From contig CAJUGL010000087.1 in NCBI GenBank assembly GCA_910586515.1, positions 1 to 10,440 on the forward strand: a DNA stretch of 10,440 nucleotides. The letters run 5' to 3'. The DNA is from an uncultured Acetatifactor sp. (GTDB lineage Bacteria; Bacillota; Clostridia; Lachnospirales; Lachnospiraceae). The notes beneath the pieces are model-generated. The model saw nothing but the letters and a program-made list of their open reading frames with translations, was not told where the DNA came from and ran no database searches. Position numbers and translations under genes: made by a program. Below, one piece after another: positions 6,440 to 10,440 of the stretch (the stretch's first letter is position 1; every line of letters starts with the position of its first letter).

Positions 6440-8049
6440 ACCCTACCTCCCATGGCTTTCTCAAATGCCGCTCCGATAAATCCCTTGAACAGCGGGTGGG
6501 GCCTGTTGGGCCGGCTTTTAAACTCCGGGTGGTACTGTACGCCTACATAGAACGTATGTTTGCTAAGTTCCACCGTTTCCACAAGCCTGCCGTCAGGAGA
6601 GGTTCCGCTGACGGTGAGCCCCGCCGCTTCAAAAGCTTCCCGGTACGCATTGTTGAACTCATAGCGGTGCCTGTGCCGTTCGCTGATGTCCGCGGCGCCG
6701 TAGCAGCGCTCCATTGTGGTGCCCGCCTTGATGCTGCAGGGATAAGCGCCCAGACGGAGGGTTCCGCCTTTGTCAATGGCATCGCTCTGTCCCGGCATAA
6801 AATCGATCACCTTATGCCTACACAATTCGTCGAATTCCCCAGAGTTGGCATCCCTCATGCCGAGAACGTTCCTGGCGTATTCGATGACGGCGATCTGCAT
6901 GCCGAGGCAGATTCCCAGATACGGAATTTCCCTCTCCCTGGCATACCTCACCGCCAGGATCATGCCTTCCACGCCCCGGCTGCCGAAGCCCCCGGGCACC
7001 AGAATGCCGTCCAGTCCCCCCAGTTTTTCTTCCACGGTGTCTGCCGTGATTTCTTCCGAGTCCATCCAATGGATGCGGACATGGGTATTGTGGAAATAAC
7101 CTGCATGGGAAAGCGCTTCCGCAACCGAGAGATAGGCATCGTGCAGTCCCACATACTTGCCCACAAGCCCGATGTCCACATAATGGGGCCTGGCCTTGAT
7201 GCGATCCACCATCTCCTCCCATTCCGCAAGCTCCGGAGCGGGCGCTTCTATCCCCAGCTCACGGCACACAACGGAAGAGAAGCCCGCCTTTTCAAGCATC
7301 AGGGGCGCTTCATACAGATTGGGCAACGTCCTGTTCTCGATGACACAGTCCGGCTTCACATTGCAGAACATGGATATCTTCCTGAAAATCGACTCCTCCA
7401 GCGGCTCATCGCAGCGCAGCACCACAATGTCCGGGTTCACGCCCATCCCCTGCAGCTCTTTCACCGAATGCTGTGTGGGTTTCGATTTGTGTTCACCGGA
7501 GCCGCCCAGGAAGGGCACCAATGTCACATGAATGAACAGGCTGTTCTCTCTGCCCACCTCCAGAGAGATCTGCCTTGCCGCCTCTATAAAAGGCTGGGAC
7601 TCGATGTCTCCTATGGTGCCGCCGATTTCGGTGATGACCACATGGGCATTGGTCTTCTTTCCCACACGGTAGACGAACTCCTTGATCTCGTTTGTGATAT
7701 GCGGAATCACCTGCACGGTGGAGCCGAGGTACTCGCCCCGCCGTTCCTTGTTCAGCACATTCCAGTAGACCTTGCCGGTGGTGAGATTGGAGTATCTGTT
7801 CAAGTCTTCGTCGATAAAACGCTCATAATGTCCCAGGTCAAGGTCGGTTTCGGCTCCGTCCTCGGTGACATATACTTCTCCGTGCTGATAGGGGCTCATG
7901 GTTCCGGGATCCACATTGATATAAGGGTCAAGCTTCTGCGCCGCCACCTTCAGCCCCCGCGCCTTCAGCAGCCTTCCCAGAGAAGCCGCCGTGATTCCCT
8001 TGCCCAGACCCGATACCACGCCTCCCGTGACAAATATATATTTGGCCAT
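6436..8049 (-). CDS. pyrG: CTP synthase (glutamine-hydrolysing)
   Basis: This enzyme makes CTP from UTP, ATP and glutamine, the last step of de novo pyrimidine nucleotide synthesis. With the ATG at 8049 it has 537 residues, a normal family length, and starts with MAKYIFVTGGVVSGLGKG, the conserved synthetase P-loop. The frame stays open upstream to an ATG at 8124, but those 25 extra residues are unlike the family, overlap the end of glnN, and lack the AAGGAG that sits 8 nt before 8049. The synthetase domain (about 1-270) shows SPYQHGEVYVTEDGAE and the EIGGTIGDIES loop. The class I glutaminase domain (about 289-537) has the nucleophile Cys381 in GICLGMQ, and His507 and Glu509 in QYHPEF. It lies 29 bp after glnN and overlaps purF by 4 bp. 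Confidence 0.97.
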   Translation of the reverse strand: MAKYIFVTGGVVSGLGKGITAASLGRLLKARGLKVAAQKLDPYINVDPGTMSPYQHGEVYVTEDGAETDLDLGHYERFIDEDLNRYSNLTTGKVYWNVLNKERRGEYLGSTVQVIPHITNEIKEFVYRVGKKTNAHVVITEIGGTIGDIESQPFIEAARQISLEVGRENSLFIHVTLVPFLGGSGEHKSKPTQHSVKELQGMGVNPDIVVLRCDEPLEESIFRKISMFCNVKPDCVIENRTLPNLYEAPLMLEKAGFSSVVCRELGIEAPAPELAEWEEMVDRIKARPHYVDIGLVGKYVGLHDAYLSVAEALSHAGYFHNTHVRIHWMDSEEITADTVEEKLGGLDGILVPGGFGSRGVEGMILAVRYAREREIPYLGICLGMQIAVIEYARNVLGMRDANSGEFDELCRHKVIDFMPGQSDAIDKGGTLRLGAYPCSIKAGTTMERCYGAADISERHRHRYEFNNAYREAFEAAGLTVSGTSPDGRLVETVELSKHTFYVGVQYHPEFKSRPNRPHPLFKGFIGAAFEKAMGGRV

Positions 8050-8078
8050 TTCCTCCGCTCCTTCCGAATCCTTCGCCT

Positions 8079-10175
<2,097 letters not shown>

Positions 10176-10247
10176 TCTATTCTCTCCTTTTCCGTTCCGG
10201 TTTTTTGATTACAATGCATTTGCGTGCGCATCCCCCGGAGGGTTTTG

Positions 10248-10274
10248 TCATATAGGACGAACTTTCCTATATGA
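10248..10274. promoter_or_regulatory. Perfect 10-bp palindrome in the glnN leader
   Basis: TCATATAGGA at 10248-10257 and TCCTATATGA at 10265-10274 are perfect reverse complements around a 7-nt loop. In the minus-strand transcript the hairpin starts at the last base of the terminator U-tract and ends about 70 nt before the glnN start. It could be an RNA hairpin that competes with or follows the terminator, or a DNA operator. No known binding motif is recognised. Confidence 0.6.
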
Positions 10275-10316
10275 AAAAAACGGCGTCTTCGAGCACTTAC
10301 ACTCAAAGACGCCGTT
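10274..10316 (-). terminator. Intrinsic terminator or attenuator in the glnN leader
   Basis: On the minus strand an 11-bp perfect GC-rich stem (AACGGCGTCTT with AAGACGCCGTT, arms 10306-10316 and 10279-10289), one mismatch, then GAG/CTC and an 8-nt loop, is followed by seven U residues (10274-10280). Only the minus strand has the U-tract. It lies about 10 nt downstream of the transcription start predicted from the promoter at 10332-10360 and about 100 nt upstream of the glnN ATG, so it would stop transcription before the gene unless overridden. It could instead terminate a gene right of the window, but then the strong promoter between would be unexplained. Confidence 0.85.
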
Positions 10317-10331
10317 GCCTTTACGCTCTAT

Positions 10332-10360
10332 GTTATACACCCGCAGATTTTCTTTGTCAA
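10332..10360 (-). promoter_or_regulatory. glnN: Sigma-A promoter for the glnN operon
   Basis: On the minus strand TTGACA (10355-10360), exactly 17 bp, then TATAAC (10332-10337) is one base short of the full consensus. The predicted start is near 10324-10326. It is the best promoter in the window, points at glnN, and is followed almost at once by a terminator hairpin. I see no TnrA/GlnR-type site (TGTNA-N7-TNACA) nearby. Confidence 0.85.
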
Positions 10361-10440
10361 CCCTTTTTTGTAATTTGCAGCATGAAAACTGTTACCATTC
10401 ACAGCTGATCAATATCTGATTTTTAAGGAAGTCCCGTTGG
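10361..10440. other. Unassigned sequence upstream of the glnN promoter
   Basis: This stretch reaches the window edge. On the minus strand all three frames meet stops within it (for example TAA at 10423-10425 and TAA near 10393-10395), so a gene to the right transcribed the same way could end here, but none can be recognised from so few codons. An imperfect hairpin is formed by CAGC/GCTG (10378-10381, 10404-10407) and TGAA/TTCA (10383-10386, 10398-10401). Confidence 0.3.

Noticed and set aside
10274..10326. ANTAR-type paired hexaloop hairpins
   Set aside because: The terminator loop and the short upstream leader do not give two 6-nt loops with A at position 1 and G at position 4; the nearest candidate (CGT-AAAGGCA-ACG) has a 7-nt loop and only a 3-bp stem.
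10324..10360. TnrA/GlnR operator or a known glutamine riboswitch in the glnN leader
   Set aside because: No TGTNA-N7-TNACA match was found, and the known glnA-type glutamine riboswitch is a cyanobacterial class whose core I cannot find here.

Overview
The window looks like a chromosomal segment of a strictly anaerobic Firmicute, most likely a Lachnospiraceae-type Clostridium (inference). The reasons are a large type III glutamine synthetase, a DapL-type aminotransferase, AAGGAG-type ribosome binding sites, paired ABC half-transporters of the Firmicute style, and a roughly balanced base composition.

Left part (1-2933, plus strand). It begins inside the ATP-binding domain of an ABC half-transporter whose reading frame is broken by a stop codon at 33-35. 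The domain then runs in frame to 758. A complex palindromic element of about 160 bp (734-894) overlaps the 3' end of this gene, supplies its last codons and its stop, and carries an extended -10 sequence at its right edge. After it comes an intact 633-residue ABC exporter half-transporter (1032-2933), probably the former heterodimer partner of the broken gene.

Right part (3001-10175, minus strand). Five genes are packed head to tail and transcribed right to left: type III glutamine synthetase (glnN), CTP synthase (pyrG), amidophosphoribosyltransferase (purF), an LL-diaminopimelate-aminotransferase-like enzyme (dapL-like) and a nitrilase-superfamily omega-amidase-like hydrolase. Gaps are 29 bp, a 4-bp ATGA overlap, 30 bp and about 4-16 bp, so this is almost certainly one operon. 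The theme is glutamine nitrogen: GlnN makes glutamine, PyrG and PurF spend its amide on CTP and purines, and the last two genes could handle amino-group transfer and hydrolysis of an omega-amide (inference). The operon converges with the ABC gene across a 67-bp gap in which I see no clear terminator.

Right edge (10176-10440). The glnN leader has a near-consensus promoter (TTGACA, 17 bp, TATAAC). A strong intrinsic terminator starts only about 10 nt after the predicted transcription start, and a second perfect palindrome follows its U-tract. This is the layout of an attenuator or antitermination control for the nitrogen operon, and it is the most interesting regulatory feature here. No RNA genes, CRISPR arrays, transposases or phage genes were seen.
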